A DNA stretch of 64,000 nt from JAFMKE01 sp037624485 (GCA_037624485.1 JASJJC010000009.1:62001-126000); one strand, 5' to 3'; shown: positions 53,236 to 61,921, counted from the stretch's first letter. Made by a program: numbers and translations. The notes: generated by a model not told the origin, from the letters alone.

Positions 53236-55650
53236 CTAGTACAAAATTGGATATTTTACTGGATTACTTTCATGCATAATCATATAGATGGTCTCAAAAA
53301 CTTCCTCAGCATTCGGTTTGCTAAAGTAATCTCCATCCGTTCCATATGCTCCACGATGTGCTTTTGCAGATATTGTAGTAGGTGCTGAGTCTAGGTATTG
53401 GTAGGCATCTTGTTCTTCCAATACTTTTTGCATCATGTAAGCGCTTGCTCCACCAGGGACATCTTCATCAAAAAACACAACACGATTGGTCTTTTTTACA
53501 GATTTAACGATATGATGATGCACATCAAATGGTAATAGACTTTGTATATCAATCAATTCAATGCTGATGCCTTGTTCCTCTAATTGTGCTATGGCTTTCT
53601 CAGCAATTCGCACACATGAACCATAGGTGACAAGCGTAACATCATCGCCCGTTTGTAGCGTTTCAGGCACACCTAAGGGTAGACAAAAGTCAGCTAGATT
53701 ATCCGGCATTGTTTCTTTGAGTCGATATCCATTGAGGCATTCAATGATAAGGGCAGGTTCATCGCTTAATAGCATAGTATTGTAGAAGCCCGCAGCTTGA
53801 GTCATATTTCTTGGCACAAGTACATTGATTCCTCTTAGCGAATTGATTATCATTCCCATGGGAGATCCTGTATGCCAAATCCCTTCTAAACGATGCCCTC
53901 TGCTTCGAATGATTAACGGGCAACGTTGAATTCCATTTGTTCTATATGTTAGGGATGCTACATCATCGCTCAGTGGTTGTAAACCGTAAATTAGATAATC
54001 TAAGTATTGTATTTCCGCAATTGGTCGAAGACCTCTCATGGCCATACCAATGGCTTGACCCATGATCGTAAGTTCTCGAATTCCAGTGTCAAAAACTCGC
54101 CCAAGTCCATATTTATCTTGTAAGCCTGCAAATCCTTGATTAACGTCTCCAATTTTTCCCACATCTTCCCCAAAAGCAATCACTCTAGGATCTCGATCAA
54201 GCATCAAATCAAATGCATTGTTTAAGATTTCAAAACCATTTTTTTCTTCACTGTTTTCAGAAAATTTAGCTTTTACTTCTTTAACCTTCAAGGCAGCATA
54301 GGGAGTTTCGCTGTATAAGTGCGTGTTGAATTTTATTCGAGCTTCAGCTTCAAATTGCTGCAACCAGTTTCGCAGTTCATTTTTTACAGCATGATTCTCC
54401 TTGCCAACAATTCTAAGAACGCGTTTAGCACTTTCAATAAGGTCCTTATTAACAGGATTGTATGCAGCCTTTAAATCTTTAACGGCAAGTTCAATTTTGG
54501 CGTTTAAGGGTGAGGTTTGTAATAATTTAACATACAAGGCTTGCAACTCATTAGTCTTTGCTTTTATGGGTTTATTGAACTCACTCCAAGCGTCTTTTTT
54601 ACTCGTTAATACATATTGCTGAGCTTCTTTCTCTATTTTATCCAAGACGGCTGCATTTGCCAAGTTGTTGTCTTCAATCCAACTCCGCATTTTCTTTATA
54701 CAGTCAAAGTCAATCTCCCATTGCAAGCGCTCCTTAGACTTGTATCTTTCATGAGAACCTGAGGTGCTATGTCCTTGCGGTTGGGTAACATCGGTAATAT
54801 GGAATAATGCAGGGATTTGCTTTTCACGGACAAGTTTAATTCCTTCTTCATAAACAGCGCAAAGTTCTGCATAATCATAGGCCTTTGCCTTAAAAATATA
54901 CATTCCATTTCCGTTATCATCCAATCTAAATCCCTCTAAAACTTCAGAGATGTTTTCCTTAGTGGTTTGATATTTCTTAGGAACAGAAATCCCGTATCCA
55001 TCATCAAAAACGGTAAATGCTAATGGTATCTTGAGCACACATGCTGCATTGATACTCTCCCAGAAATGTCCTTCAGAAGTGCTCGCATCGCCAATAGTAG
55101 CAAAACACACTTCATTTCCCCCATTGGAGAAAGGATTTTCATTTTGGAGTTCTTTGTTATTTCTGTAAAATTTAGAGGCTAAAGCTAAACCTATAGCTCT
55201 AGGCATCTGGCCGGCCGTGCAGGAAATATCTGCAGCGGTATTGTATAAATCCTTACTCGCTAACCATTCACCCTGTTTGTCAATAAGCGGTGAAGCAAAG
55301 TGGCCATTCATTTGCCGACCATTACTGCATGGATCTGCTCCCGGTTGCGAATCTGCATACAATTGCGCATAAAACTGTTGCACATTAATTAGGTCTTTGG
55401 CAAACATAAAGGTTTGATCTCGATAATAACCTGATCGAAAATCTCCCTTATAAAAACTCTTGGCTAAAGCGATTTGCGCTAACTCTTTACCGTCTCCAAA
55501 AATCCCAAACTTTGCTTTTCCTGTAAGCACTTCTTTTCGACCCATCAAACTGGCTTCTCTGCTCACCATCGCCAGGCGATAATCATCCAAGACTATTTTG
55601 ATGAAGTCTTGCTCAATAGTCCCTTTTGTGTTTTTGGTTTTTGCAGCCAT
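53236..55650 (-). CDS. fused alpha-beta E1 component of a 2-oxoacid (branched-chain type) dehydrogenase
   Basis: In 804 residues, E1-alpha (~1-330) is fused to E1-beta (~470-804). The alpha part has the thiamine-diphosphate motif TIGDASTSEGHFWESINAACVLKIPLAFTVFDDGYGIS; the beta part has PRVIAFGEDVGKIGDVNQGFAGL, RVFDTGIRELTIMGQAIGMAMRGLRPIAEIQYLDYL, SRGHRLEGIWHTGSPMG and a transketolase C-terminal domain. It decarboxylates branched-chain 2-oxoacids, giving precursors for iso-fatty acids common in this phylum. The E2 and E3 genes are elsewhere. A TATATTTG box lies 33 bases upstream. Confidence 0.92.
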   Translation of the reverse strand: MAAKTKNTKGTIEQDFIKIVLDDYRLAMVSREASLMGRKEVLTGKAKFGIFGDGKELAQIALAKSFYKGDFRSGYYRDQTFMFAKDLINVQQFYAQLYADSQPGADPCSNGRQMNGHFASPLIDKQGEWLASKDLYNTAADISCTAGQMPRAIGLALASKFYRNNKELQNENPFSNGGNEVCFATIGDASTSEGHFWESINAACVLKIPLAFTVFDDGYGISVPKKYQTTKENISEVLEGFRLDDNGNGMYIFKAKAYDYAELCAVYEEGIKLVREKQIPALFHITDVTQPQGHSTSGSHERYKSKERLQWEIDFDCIKKMRSWIEDNNLANAAVLDKIEKEAQQYVLTSKKDAWSEFNKPIKAKTNELQALYVKLLQTSPLNAKIELAVKDLKAAYNPVNKDLIESAKRVLRIVGKENHAVKNELRNWLQQFEAEARIKFNTHLYSETPYAALKVKEVKAKFSENSEEKNGFEILNNAFDLMLDRDPRVIAFGEDVGKIGDVNQGFAGLQDKYGLGRVFDTGIRELTIMGQAIGMAMRGLRPIAEIQYLDYLIYGLQPLSDDVASLTYRTNGIQRCPLIIRSRGHRLEGIWHTGSPMGMIINSLRGINVLVPRNMTQAAGFYNTMLLSDEPALIIECLNGYRLKETMPDNLADFCLPLGVPETLQTGDDVTLVTYGSCVRIAEKAIAQLEEQGISIELIDIQSLLPFDVHHHIVKSVKKTNRVVFFDEDVPGGASAYMMQKVLEEQDAYQYLDSAPTTISAKAHRGAYGTDGDYFSKPNAEEVFETIYMIMHESNPVKYPILY

Positions 55651-55683
55651 AATTACTTCTTTGATTATTTGTTTTTGGTTTTA

Positions 55684-55691
55684 CAAATATA
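55684..55691 (-). promoter_or_regulatory. E1 dehydrogenase promoter -7 box (TATATTTG)
   Basis: Exact TAnnTTTG match on the minus strand, 33 bases before the E1 ATG. Confidence 0.5.
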
Positions 55692-55785
55692 CAAATTGCA
55701 ATGCGAAATTGAGCGTTAATTGCATGTTAATGGTTTGGTATGTTCCAGTTTAATTACTTACTTTTACCTTGTAAAACAAAAAACT

Positions 55786-56220
55786 ATGAAGCATTTAATC
55801 CTATTATTAATTACAAGTATTACCATAGGTAATATACTTTTTGCCCAGAGTGGAGCTCAAATAACTTTTTCTGAGGAGAAACATAGTTTTGGTGAGATTG
55901 AGGAAGGTCCTAAGGTTAATTATGAGTTTATGTTTATAAATACCGGAACAGAACCGCTAGTGTTGAGTAATGTAAAAGCATCATGCGGATGCACAACACC
56001 TTCATGGCCTAAAGAACCAATATTGCCTGGAGAAGAAGGCAGTATAATGGTTACTTACAATACAGCTAGACGTATTGGGGCATTTAATAAATCGATTACC
56101 ATAACTTCCAATTCAAATGAAACAACTAAGGTGCTATATATCTCAGGAAAAGTAAATGCCGTACCTGAAGAAGAAACGATGCCTATCAAGCAACCCTTAA
56201 TGATGGCACCTACTAACTAA
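55786..56220 (+). CDS. DUF1573 exported protein (second copy)
   Basis: The ATG at 55786 gives 144 residues with a signal peptide (MKHLILLLITSITIGNILFAQ). The DUF1573 domain is clear: HSFGEIEEGPKVNYEFMFINTGTEPLVLS, ASCGCTTPSWPKEPILPGEEG, NTARRIGAFNKSITITSNS. It is a diverged paralogue of 52659-53078 and lacks the first and last of that copy's four central cysteines. A strong terminator follows after 22 bases. Confidence 0.9.
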   Translation: MKHLILLLITSITIGNILFAQSGAQITFSEEKHSFGEIEEGPKVNYEFMFINTGTEPLVLSNVKASCGCTTPSWPKEPILPGEEGSIMVTYNTARRIGAFNKSITITSNSNETTKVLYISGKVNAVPEEETMPIKQPLMMAPTN

Positions 56221-56242
56221 TGTTTTAATCAAATAAATTTGT

Positions 56243-56270
56243 AAGTCCCGATGCTGTCGGGACTTTTTTT
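56243..56270 (+). terminator. intrinsic terminator after the second DUF1573 gene
   Basis: Stem AAGTCCCGA / TCGGGACTT, loop TGCTG, then seven Ts that run directly into the ridA -7 box. Confidence 0.92.
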
Positions 56271-56277
56271 ATATTTG
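56270..56277 (+). promoter_or_regulatory. ridA promoter -7 box (TATATTTG)
   Basis: Exact TAnnTTTG match that begins on the last T of the terminator T-tract and ends 5 bases before the ridA ATG. Confidence 0.55.
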
Positions 56278-56282
56278 CAATT

Positions 56283-56705
56283 ATGAGTATTAATACAAAC
56301 AAAGCACCCAAACCGGTAGGTTCGTATCCTCATGCTAAAAGAGCAGGTGATTTACTATTTCTCTCAGGTATAGGCCCTCGATCTACCGAAGGAGACCATT
56401 CTGCCGTCCCTGGTTTAGAGACTGATAAAAATGGTAATTTCATAAATTTTAATTTTGAAGCTCAATGCCATTCGGTTTTTCAAAATGTCAGAGCAGTGCT
56501 CGAAGCTAGTGGCGCAGACTGGATGGATTTGATAGATGTCACTGTGTTTTTGACTGATATGAAACGAGATTTCCACACCTACAATAGAATTTACGCGGAA
56601 TACTTTAAAGATAATCAACCATGCCGAACTACCTGCGAAATAAAAAGTCTACCTACGCCGATTGCCATTGAATTAAAGTGCATTGCATATTTAGGTAAAA
56701 AGTAG
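56283..56705 (+). CDS. RidA family enamine/imine deaminase
   Basis: A 140-residue YjgF/RidA-type protein. RidA hydrolyses reactive enamines such as 2-aminoacrylate made by PLP enzymes. Features are KPVGSYPHAKRAGDLLFLSGIGP, VFQNVRAVLEASGADWMDLIDVTVFLTDMKRDFHTYNRIYAEYF, then CRTTCEIKSLPTPIAIELKCIAY. The usual substrate-binding Arg is near CRTTC. The insertion after GIGPRSTEGDHS resembles the 2-aminomuconate-deaminase-like subgroup, so the substrate may differ from classical RidA. Confidence 0.9.
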   Translation: MSINTNKAPKPVGSYPHAKRAGDLLFLSGIGPRSTEGDHSAVPGLETDKNGNFINFNFEAQCHSVFQNVRAVLEASGADWMDLIDVTVFLTDMKRDFHTYNRIYAEYFKDNQPCRTTCEIKSLPTPIAIELKCIAYLGKK

Positions 56706-56713
56706 GCCTTAAA

Positions 56714-58054
56714 TTAAAATAGGGGTGGGTCAATAAATATTCTAACGTTGCCTTCCTTGTCTTTGGAGGTTTCTTTGAACTGCTCATAGAGTTCAGGACG
56801 ATCATAAATCACAAAGTAATTAAATGGATCATTTATCATACTACTCTTTATTTTACTGTAAGGATCTCCTTCATAAGAGTTATACAAGCCCATTTTGACA
56901 TCATGTTCCTTGTAGTACTTTTGAGCGATACCTCTAAACAGCTTTTCGACGTATTCTGGCTCTCCAGCAGTTTTCCAAGTATATAATAACTGATCGGTCA
57001 GTTTTAAATTGGCAAGCACTTTAAAAATCCCTTTGGGATTATCTAGTTCAAAAGAGAAATAATCTCCCCAATTTACTGCAATACAAGCAGCTTTCATGGC
57101 CCCTTTTTCATCCGTAATCATATATGCTCCAGAACTCTTAGAGTAGGAAATAATACGTTCGTAGAAATGATAGAATTCTTCAAAAGTGGGATACTGATTA
57201 AACATATAATCCCCCCGATGTTCTTGACTCAGCTTATATAAGTCGCGAATTTTATCCTTGTCATGAGTGATCTCTACCAATTGTTTACGATATTTCGTTC
57301 TACCGTATAACAGGGATAAATGAGAATTACTTGTTACGGGCCAAATGTCCCAATGTTTATCATAATGCTCAGCTAGTTTTTTTAAGGCTCGATTAATTCT
57401 TTCGTTTGCTTTGCCCATTGCTGCGTAAACGAAGTGTACCTTATTTTGGTTAACTAGATCCAGTAAAATTGTAAACATGGTTGAAAAAATACCCGTTCTT
57501 CTGTATATTTTTTGACCATTCCTTAGCCCCTCACTGATGCGAAGCATGTTGTAATAATAGCCTTTATACCTTTCTATTCCTTTTTTTCCATCCGTAAATT
57601 CGAACTCATTCGCATGAACGTAGCCTGCTAACTTGTATGGACATAATCCGTTTTCATCCTTTTTATTCTCATCTACATCTAATGCCAATACAACAATAGC
57701 ATTATCATTAATAGATTCTAATGAAGCAGGTACATCATGAAAATAAACCTGGAAATTTAGTTTACCCTCTTTGCCCTTATCGTCTTGATGCTTCTCTGGA
57801 ACTGATATTACTTCTCGACACTCAGAAAAGAAATAGTCCAAGTTCCCTTTTAATCCGAACAAATGAAACAACTTATCGGCAGAATGTAAATATTTTATTG
57901 GGAAAGCAAACAAAGCTAAGCGACCATTAAAACGGTCAAGACAATCTATTTGTATGGTTTTATAGTTTAAGGTTCCCTTACCATCTATAGTAATACTATC
58001 CTCAGAGTCGTGAATATTGTCTTCAAAAAAGTAGTGATACGTTCTATGCTTCAT
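56714..58054 (-). CDS. GNAT-like protein, candidate bacterial ceramide synthase
   Basis: A 446-residue cytoplasmic protein with no signal peptide. I do not recognise it by a single clear motif, but the alternation of strands and helices in two tandem regions (residues ~150-260 with YKLAGYVHANEFEF and RRTGIFSTMFTILLDLV; residues ~300-400 with GAYMITDEKGAMKAACIAV, LYTWKTAGEPEYVEKLF and MGLYNSYEGDP) resembles GNAT N-acyltransferases. It lies 36 bases after the serine-palmitoyltransferase-type gene on the same strand. In Caulobacter, ceramide is made by an SPT, a GNAT-like ceramide synthase and an SDR reductase, so the N-acyltransferase role is a reasonable inference. Confidence 0.6.
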   Translation of the reverse strand: MKHRTYHYFFEDNIHDSEDSITIDGKGTLNYKTIQIDCLDRFNGRLALFAFPIKYLHSADKLFHLFGLKGNLDYFFSECREVISVPEKHQDDKGKEGKLNFQVYFHDVPASLESINDNAIVVLALDVDENKKDENGLCPYKLAGYVHANEFEFTDGKKGIERYKGYYYNMLRISEGLRNGQKIYRRTGIFSTMFTILLDLVNQNKVHFVYAAMGKANERINRALKKLAEHYDKHWDIWPVTSNSHLSLLYGRTKYRKQLVEITHDKDKIRDLYKLSQEHRGDYMFNQYPTFEEFYHFYERIISYSKSSGAYMITDEKGAMKAACIAVNWGDYFSFELDNPKGIFKVLANLKLTDQLLYTWKTAGEPEYVEKLFRGIAQKYYKEHDVKMGLYNSYEGDPYSKIKSSMINDPFNYFVIYDRPELYEQFKETSKDKEGNVRIFIDPPLF

Positions 58055-58089
58055 GGGTATTTTTTGATATTTAGGAAGAATGTATAGGG

Positions 58090-59280
58090 CTAGATAAGTC
58101 CTAGATTTTTACCTAGTTTCTTGAAAGTAGCCACTATGTATTCTAAGTGCTCTGGTTCATGTGTTGCCATATAACTAGTACGTAACATTTGCATTCCTGG
58201 AGGGGTTGCAGGAGAAATAAAGGCATTTACAAATACCCCTTCATCATAGAGCATTTTCCAAATTTTAAATGTCTTATCATCGTCTCCAATAATTACCGGA
58301 ACTATTGCGGTTTCTCCATCAACAACTTGAAAACCTGAATCTTTCAACCCTTGCCTTACGAATTCAGTATTCGCGCGAACCTTCGCTGGAAGTTCTGGGT
58401 GTGCTTTTAATACCTCTAAGGCAGCAATAGAGCTAGCAACAGAGGCTGGCGTTGGGGATGCGCTAAATATTAAGGCAGGTGATTTATGTTTTAAATAGTT
58501 GATTACTTTTTCATCACCAACTACAAATCCTCCAATAGATGCAAGGGTCTTACTGAAAGTACAAATCATTAAATCTACATCATCCTCTACACCAAAATGG
58601 TGAGCGGTACCTTTCCCTCCCGGACCAATCACGCCAAATGCATGTGCATCATCAACGACTACATTGGCATTATATTTTTTCCCAAGTGCAGCTATGTCAT
58701 CTAAGGAAACAACAGATCCAAAGGTACTAAATACGCCATCCGTTGCAATCAACTTGCCATCTTCTAAAGGTAATTTAGAAAGTCGTTTTTCCAAATCTTC
58801 CATGTCGTTGTGCCTGTAGCGCACTACATTTATGTTTAAACTTGCGGCTAACATATTTCCAGCAACTATACTGGCATGATTATCACGATCGGACAAAATG
58901 TGTTCACCTCTTCCAACTAAAGGAGCAATAACACCCTGGCCTGCTTGAAACCCTGTGCTGAATAAAAGGGCAGATTCTTTACCTAAAAACTTGGCAATTT
59001 TATCTTCCATTTCCACATGTAAATCAATTGTTCCAGTCAAAAATCTAGAACCAGAACAAGAGGTTCCATACTTTTCAATAGCCTTTATCGCCGCTTCTTT
59101 GACGTGTGGGTGTGTGGTTAAACCTAAGTAATTGTTAGATCCGGCCATTACTACTTTCCTGCCTTCCATGGTCACCACGGGTCCTTCGCTATCTTGAATT
59201 TCTCGGAAATAAGGATAAACTCCTTGTTCTTTAACCTTTTCCGATCGATTGAATGCCTTACATTTATCTAAAATTTGCAT
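58090..59280 (-). CDS. spt: serine palmitoyltransferase-type PLP enzyme (alpha-oxoamine synthase)
   Basis: In 396 residues it fits bacterial SPT, which joins serine and palmitoyl-CoA into 3-ketosphinganine. Visible are MAGSNNYLGLTTHPHVKEAA, SGSRFLTGTIDLHVEME, LLFSTGFQAGQGV, SDRDNHASIV, VVDDAHAFGVIGPGG, the PLP lysine block CTFSKTLASIGGFVVG and the SPT-like ISPATPPGMQMLRTSYMATH. Glycine C-acetyltransferase (Kbl), BioF and cysteate acyltransferase of capnine synthesis (CapA) are close relatives; the C-terminal block and neighbours favour SPT or CapA. It diverges from the SDR at 59350. Confidence 0.85.
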   Translation of the reverse strand: MQILDKCKAFNRSEKVKEQGVYPYFREIQDSEGPVVTMEGRKVVMAGSNNYLGLTTHPHVKEAAIKAIEKYGTSCSGSRFLTGTIDLHVEMEDKIAKFLGKESALLFSTGFQAGQGVIAPLVGRGEHILSDRDNHASIVAGNMLAASLNINVVRYRHNDMEDLEKRLSKLPLEDGKLIATDGVFSTFGSVVSLDDIAALGKKYNANVVVDDAHAFGVIGPGGKGTAHHFGVEDDVDLMICTFSKTLASIGGFVVGDEKVINYLKHKSPALIFSASPTPASVASSIAALEVLKAHPELPAKVRANTEFVRQGLKDSGFQVVDGETAIVPVIIGDDDKTFKIWKMLYDEGVFVNAFISPATPPGMQMLRTSYMATHEPEHLEYIVATFKKLGKNLGLI

Positions 59281-59349
59281 TTTTTCTCTTTTAAATTTAA
59301 TGTAAAGTTACTTTTTTCTTATTATTGCTAACCTAATTCTAAAATATTT

Positions 59350-60342
59350 ATGTCCAATAAGCTTAAAATAGTACTAACTGGTGGAAATGGTTTCTTAGGA
59401 AGCCATCTTGTCGATCGTCTGCTTTTGGAGTCTGCAGAAATTCATTGCATCATTCGTCCGACTAGTAATTTGAAATGGTTAGAAGGTAAGGATGTAAAAA
59501 TACATACTTGTGGATTAACAGATGTTGATGCGCTGGCTAAGGTATTTGACAAAGCGGATTATATCTTTCATTTGGCGGGGACCGTTACAGCACTCAAGTA
59601 TGAAGATTATTACTACGGAAATGTAGAGTTAACTAAAAATATATTAGAAGCTGCGCTTGTGCAAAAGGCAACAATTAAAAAAATTGTGGTCACAAGCAGT
59701 CTCGCAGTTGGTGGGCCATGCACTAAAGACACTCCATTAGATGAGTCTGGTCCATTTAATGCGGTTTCTCTTTATGGTAAAGCCAAGGTGGCGCAGGAAA
59801 AGGTTTGTGCACAATATTTCGATCGACTACCTATTACCATCGCAAGACCTTCGGTTATTAGCGGAAGTAGAGAGGTTGAGTTATTTGAATTTATCAAAAC
59901 CGTTAAACATGGACTAGTTCCATTAGTCGGTTATAATGATAAGTATTTGAGTATTGTAAACGTAAGGGATTTAGTAGAGGCATTTTATCAAATGGCCTTG
60001 GTTGAAAAAACGAGTGGACAGGCCTATTATTTAAGTGCAGAGGAATTGGTTTCATGGAAAGAATTAGGAGAAATATGTGCAAATAAACTGGGCAAGAATC
60101 CGTTGTATTTGCGTTTACCGCATTTTGTTATTCGTCTAGCGGGAAAAATTGCTGGATTGTTCGGAAAGCTACAGGGAAAAGCTCCGACTTTCGATTATGA
60201 AAAAGCAAAAGAAGGGGTTCAGGAAGCTTGGATTTGTAAAGTTGATAAAGCAAAAAAAGATTTCGGGTTTAAGCAGACAGTTTTAATAAAGGAAGGTGTC
60301 GAAGATGCGATAGACTGGTACAAAAAAAATAAATGGCTATGA
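59350..60342 (+). CDS. NAD-dependent epimerase/dehydratase family SDR, candidate ceramide reductase (CerR-like)
   Basis: A 330-residue extended SDR: IVLTGGNGFLGSHLVDRLL (GxxGxxG), HLAGTVTALKYEDYYYGNVELTKNILEAA, VTSSLAVGG and a SLYGKAK (YxxxK) active site, with TIARPSVISG. The C-terminal part contains LPHFVIRLAGKIAGLFGKL, apolar like lipid-acting SDRs. It is divergent from the SPT-type gene with a 69-base gap. CerR in Caulobacter is an SDR of this type that reduces the keto group in ceramide synthesis; assignment here rests on neighbourhood. Confidence 0.75.
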   Translation: MSNKLKIVLTGGNGFLGSHLVDRLLLESAEIHCIIRPTSNLKWLEGKDVKIHTCGLTDVDALAKVFDKADYIFHLAGTVTALKYEDYYYGNVELTKNILEAALVQKATIKKIVVTSSLAVGGPCTKDTPLDESGPFNAVSLYGKAKVAQEKVCAQYFDRLPITIARPSVISGSREVELFEFIKTVKHGLVPLVGYNDKYLSIVNVRDLVEAFYQMALVEKTSGQAYYLSAEELVSWKELGEICANKLGKNPLYLRLPHFVIRLAGKIAGLFGKLQGKAPTFDYEKAKEGVQEAWICKVDKAKKDFGFKQTVLIKEGVEDAIDWYKKNKWL

Positions 60343-60446
60343 GCTTAGTCTCTCTGGTATACGAACATTTAGATGTGATTACAGATTACAATACTGATTA
60401 TTTTAATGGTATCACAATAATGATCGATCGATCTTCTGACATTTAA
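60339..60446 (+). CDS. possible 35-residue ORF coupled to the SDR gene
   Basis: Its ATG overlaps the SDR stop (ATGA), and the frame runs MSLVSLVYEHLDVITDY to SSDI. No family is recognised. It contains a GATCGATCGATC palindrome at 60422-60433. The overlap suggests coupling, but the length permits chance. Confidence 0.15.
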   Translation: MSLVSLVYEHLDVITDYNTDYFNGITIMIDRSSDI

Positions 60447-60548
60447 ACCAACTTATTTTTCTAAAGGAATTGAGTACTCTCAAGCCATTTTTTGCTTAAG
60501 TCTTCGTAATTTTTTGAGTAAACGCATATTCCTTACGTTTAGCTTTAG

Positions 60549-60556
60549 TATTTTTG
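60549..60556 (+). promoter_or_regulatory. rmuC promoter -7 box (TATTTTTG)
   Basis: Exact TAnnTTTG match 4 bases before the rmuC ATG, again predicting a leaderless mRNA. Confidence 0.5.
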
Positions 60557-60560
60557 TGTT

Positions 60561-61841
60561 ATGAGTATTTCAGTAATAATAATTGTTGCCCTTATTGGTG
60601 GTGTTTCCTTGGGCCTTGGCTTTATGTATATGCATGCTAAAGCAGACCATGCAGGTGTCAAGGGGAAGCTTGATCAACTTACCGAGCAAAATACAACACT
60701 AATTCAAAAAATAGAAACAGCTCAGGTGACAATTAATGAGTTAAACAACCAATTGGCAGGTGCAGAAAAGGATGTAGAACATTTAGCGGAAAAGCTAAAA
60801 TCTCAATTGGTCATCCAATTGGAACAACAAGAAAAAATGGAACTTCAATTTGCAAGTGTAGCAAGTAAAATATTGGCGGATAATAGTCAAAAATTTTCCG
60901 AGCAGAACAAAGAATCCATGCAACACATCTTAAACCCTCTGAAGGAGAAGATTAGTGAATTTGAAAAAAGGGTGGAATCGACGAATAAAGATAGTATTGA
61001 TATGCATGCGACCCTCCGCCAGCAAATTTCAGGTCTTAGAGAATTGAATGAGCAAATGAGTAAAGAAGCTTTGAATTTAACTAAAGCCCTAAAGGGGGAT
61101 AGTAAGATACAAGGGAATTGGGGCGAATTGGTCCTAGAGCGGGTGCTAGAGAAGTCTGGATTGGAAAAGGGAAGAGAATATGAGATTCAGCAAAGTTTTA
61201 CGCTAGAGGATGGCTCCAGAGTTTTGCCGGATGTGGTTATAAACTTGCCTGATGGTAAGAAGATGATTGTGGATAGTAAAGTTAGCTTAACTGCATATGA
61301 GCAATATGTAAATAGCGAAGAGGAAGATCAACAAGCAGTTTTTCTTAAGGCGCATATTGAGTCAATAAAGAAGCATGTGGAAGGACTCGGTAATCATAAT
61401 TATCATGATTTATATCAAATAGAAAGTCCTGACTTTGTGCTTATGTTTATTCCTATTGAACCTGCATTTGCTATTGCGGTTAATCATGACAACCAATTAT
61501 ACAATAAGGCTTTTGATAAAAATATTGTGATCGTGACGCCAAGTACCTTATTAGCTACCCTGCGAACTATTGACACCATGTGGAGTAACGATAAGCAGCA
61601 AAGAAATGCCCTGGTTATTGCTCAAGAATCTGGTAAATTGTATGACCAATTCACCAATTTGATTGAGGATTTGGTTAAAGTGGGTAATCAGCTAGGTACC
61701 GTGCAACGGAGCTATGAATCTTCGATGAAAAAGCTTACTGGTAAGGGCAATCTAATCAGTAAAGTTGAAAAACTTAAAAAGTTGGGTGCCAAAGCCAACA
61801 AGAGTCTCCCCGAGAATATAGTGGATCGAGCGGAGGACTAA
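60561..61841 (+). CDS. rmuC: DNA recombination protein RmuC
   Basis: A 426-residue protein with one N-terminal membrane helix (VIIIVALIGGVSLGLGFMYM), a long coiled coil to ~residue 170 and the RmuC PD-(D/E)XK-type nuclease domain: IQGNWGELVLERVLEKSGLEKGREYEIQ, SRVLPDVVINLPDGKKMIVDSKVSLTAYEQYV, VLMFIPIEPAFA and LLATLRTIDTMWSNDKQQRNA. RmuC limits sequence inversions at short inverted repeats. It precedes ssb by 124 bases on the same strand. Confidence 0.93.
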   Translation: MSISVIIIVALIGGVSLGLGFMYMHAKADHAGVKGKLDQLTEQNTTLIQKIETAQVTINELNNQLAGAEKDVEHLAEKLKSQLVIQLEQQEKMELQFASVASKILADNSQKFSEQNKESMQHILNPLKEKISEFEKRVESTNKDSIDMHATLRQQISGLRELNEQMSKEALNLTKALKGDSKIQGNWGELVLERVLEKSGLEKGREYEIQQSFTLEDGSRVLPDVVINLPDGKKMIVDSKVSLTAYEQYVNSEEEDQQAVFLKAHIESIKKHVEGLGNHNYHDLYQIESPDFVLMFIPIEPAFAIAVNHDNQLYNKAFDKNIVIVTPSTLLATLRTIDTMWSNDKQQRNALVIAQESGKLYDQFTNLIEDLVKVGNQLGTVQRSYESSMKKLTGKGNLISKVEKLKKLGAKANKSLPENIVDRAED

Positions 61842-61872
61842 GTAGAATCTGCCAATCGAAATGTTAAATGAT

Positions 61873-61896
61873 CTTTTACGTATATGTACGTAAAAG
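61873..61896 (+). repeat. perfect inverted repeat upstream of ssb
   Basis: CTTTTACGTA (61873-61882) and TACGTAAAAG (61887-61896) form perfect 10-base arms around a TATG centre. There is no following T-tract, and the repeat ends 25 bases before the ssb -7 box, so an operator is as likely as a terminator of rmuC. Confidence 0.6.
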
Positions 61897-61921
61897 TTAC
61901 GCTTAGTTATTAACGCGTGCA

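Noticed and set aside
58090..59280. Glycine C-acetyltransferase (kbl) or 8-amino-7-oxononanoate synthase (bioF)
   Set aside because: Close relatives, but no tdh or bio genes are adjacent and the C-terminal TPPGMQMLRTSYMATH block with a lipid-type SDR neighbour favours an SPT-type role. Not fully excluded.
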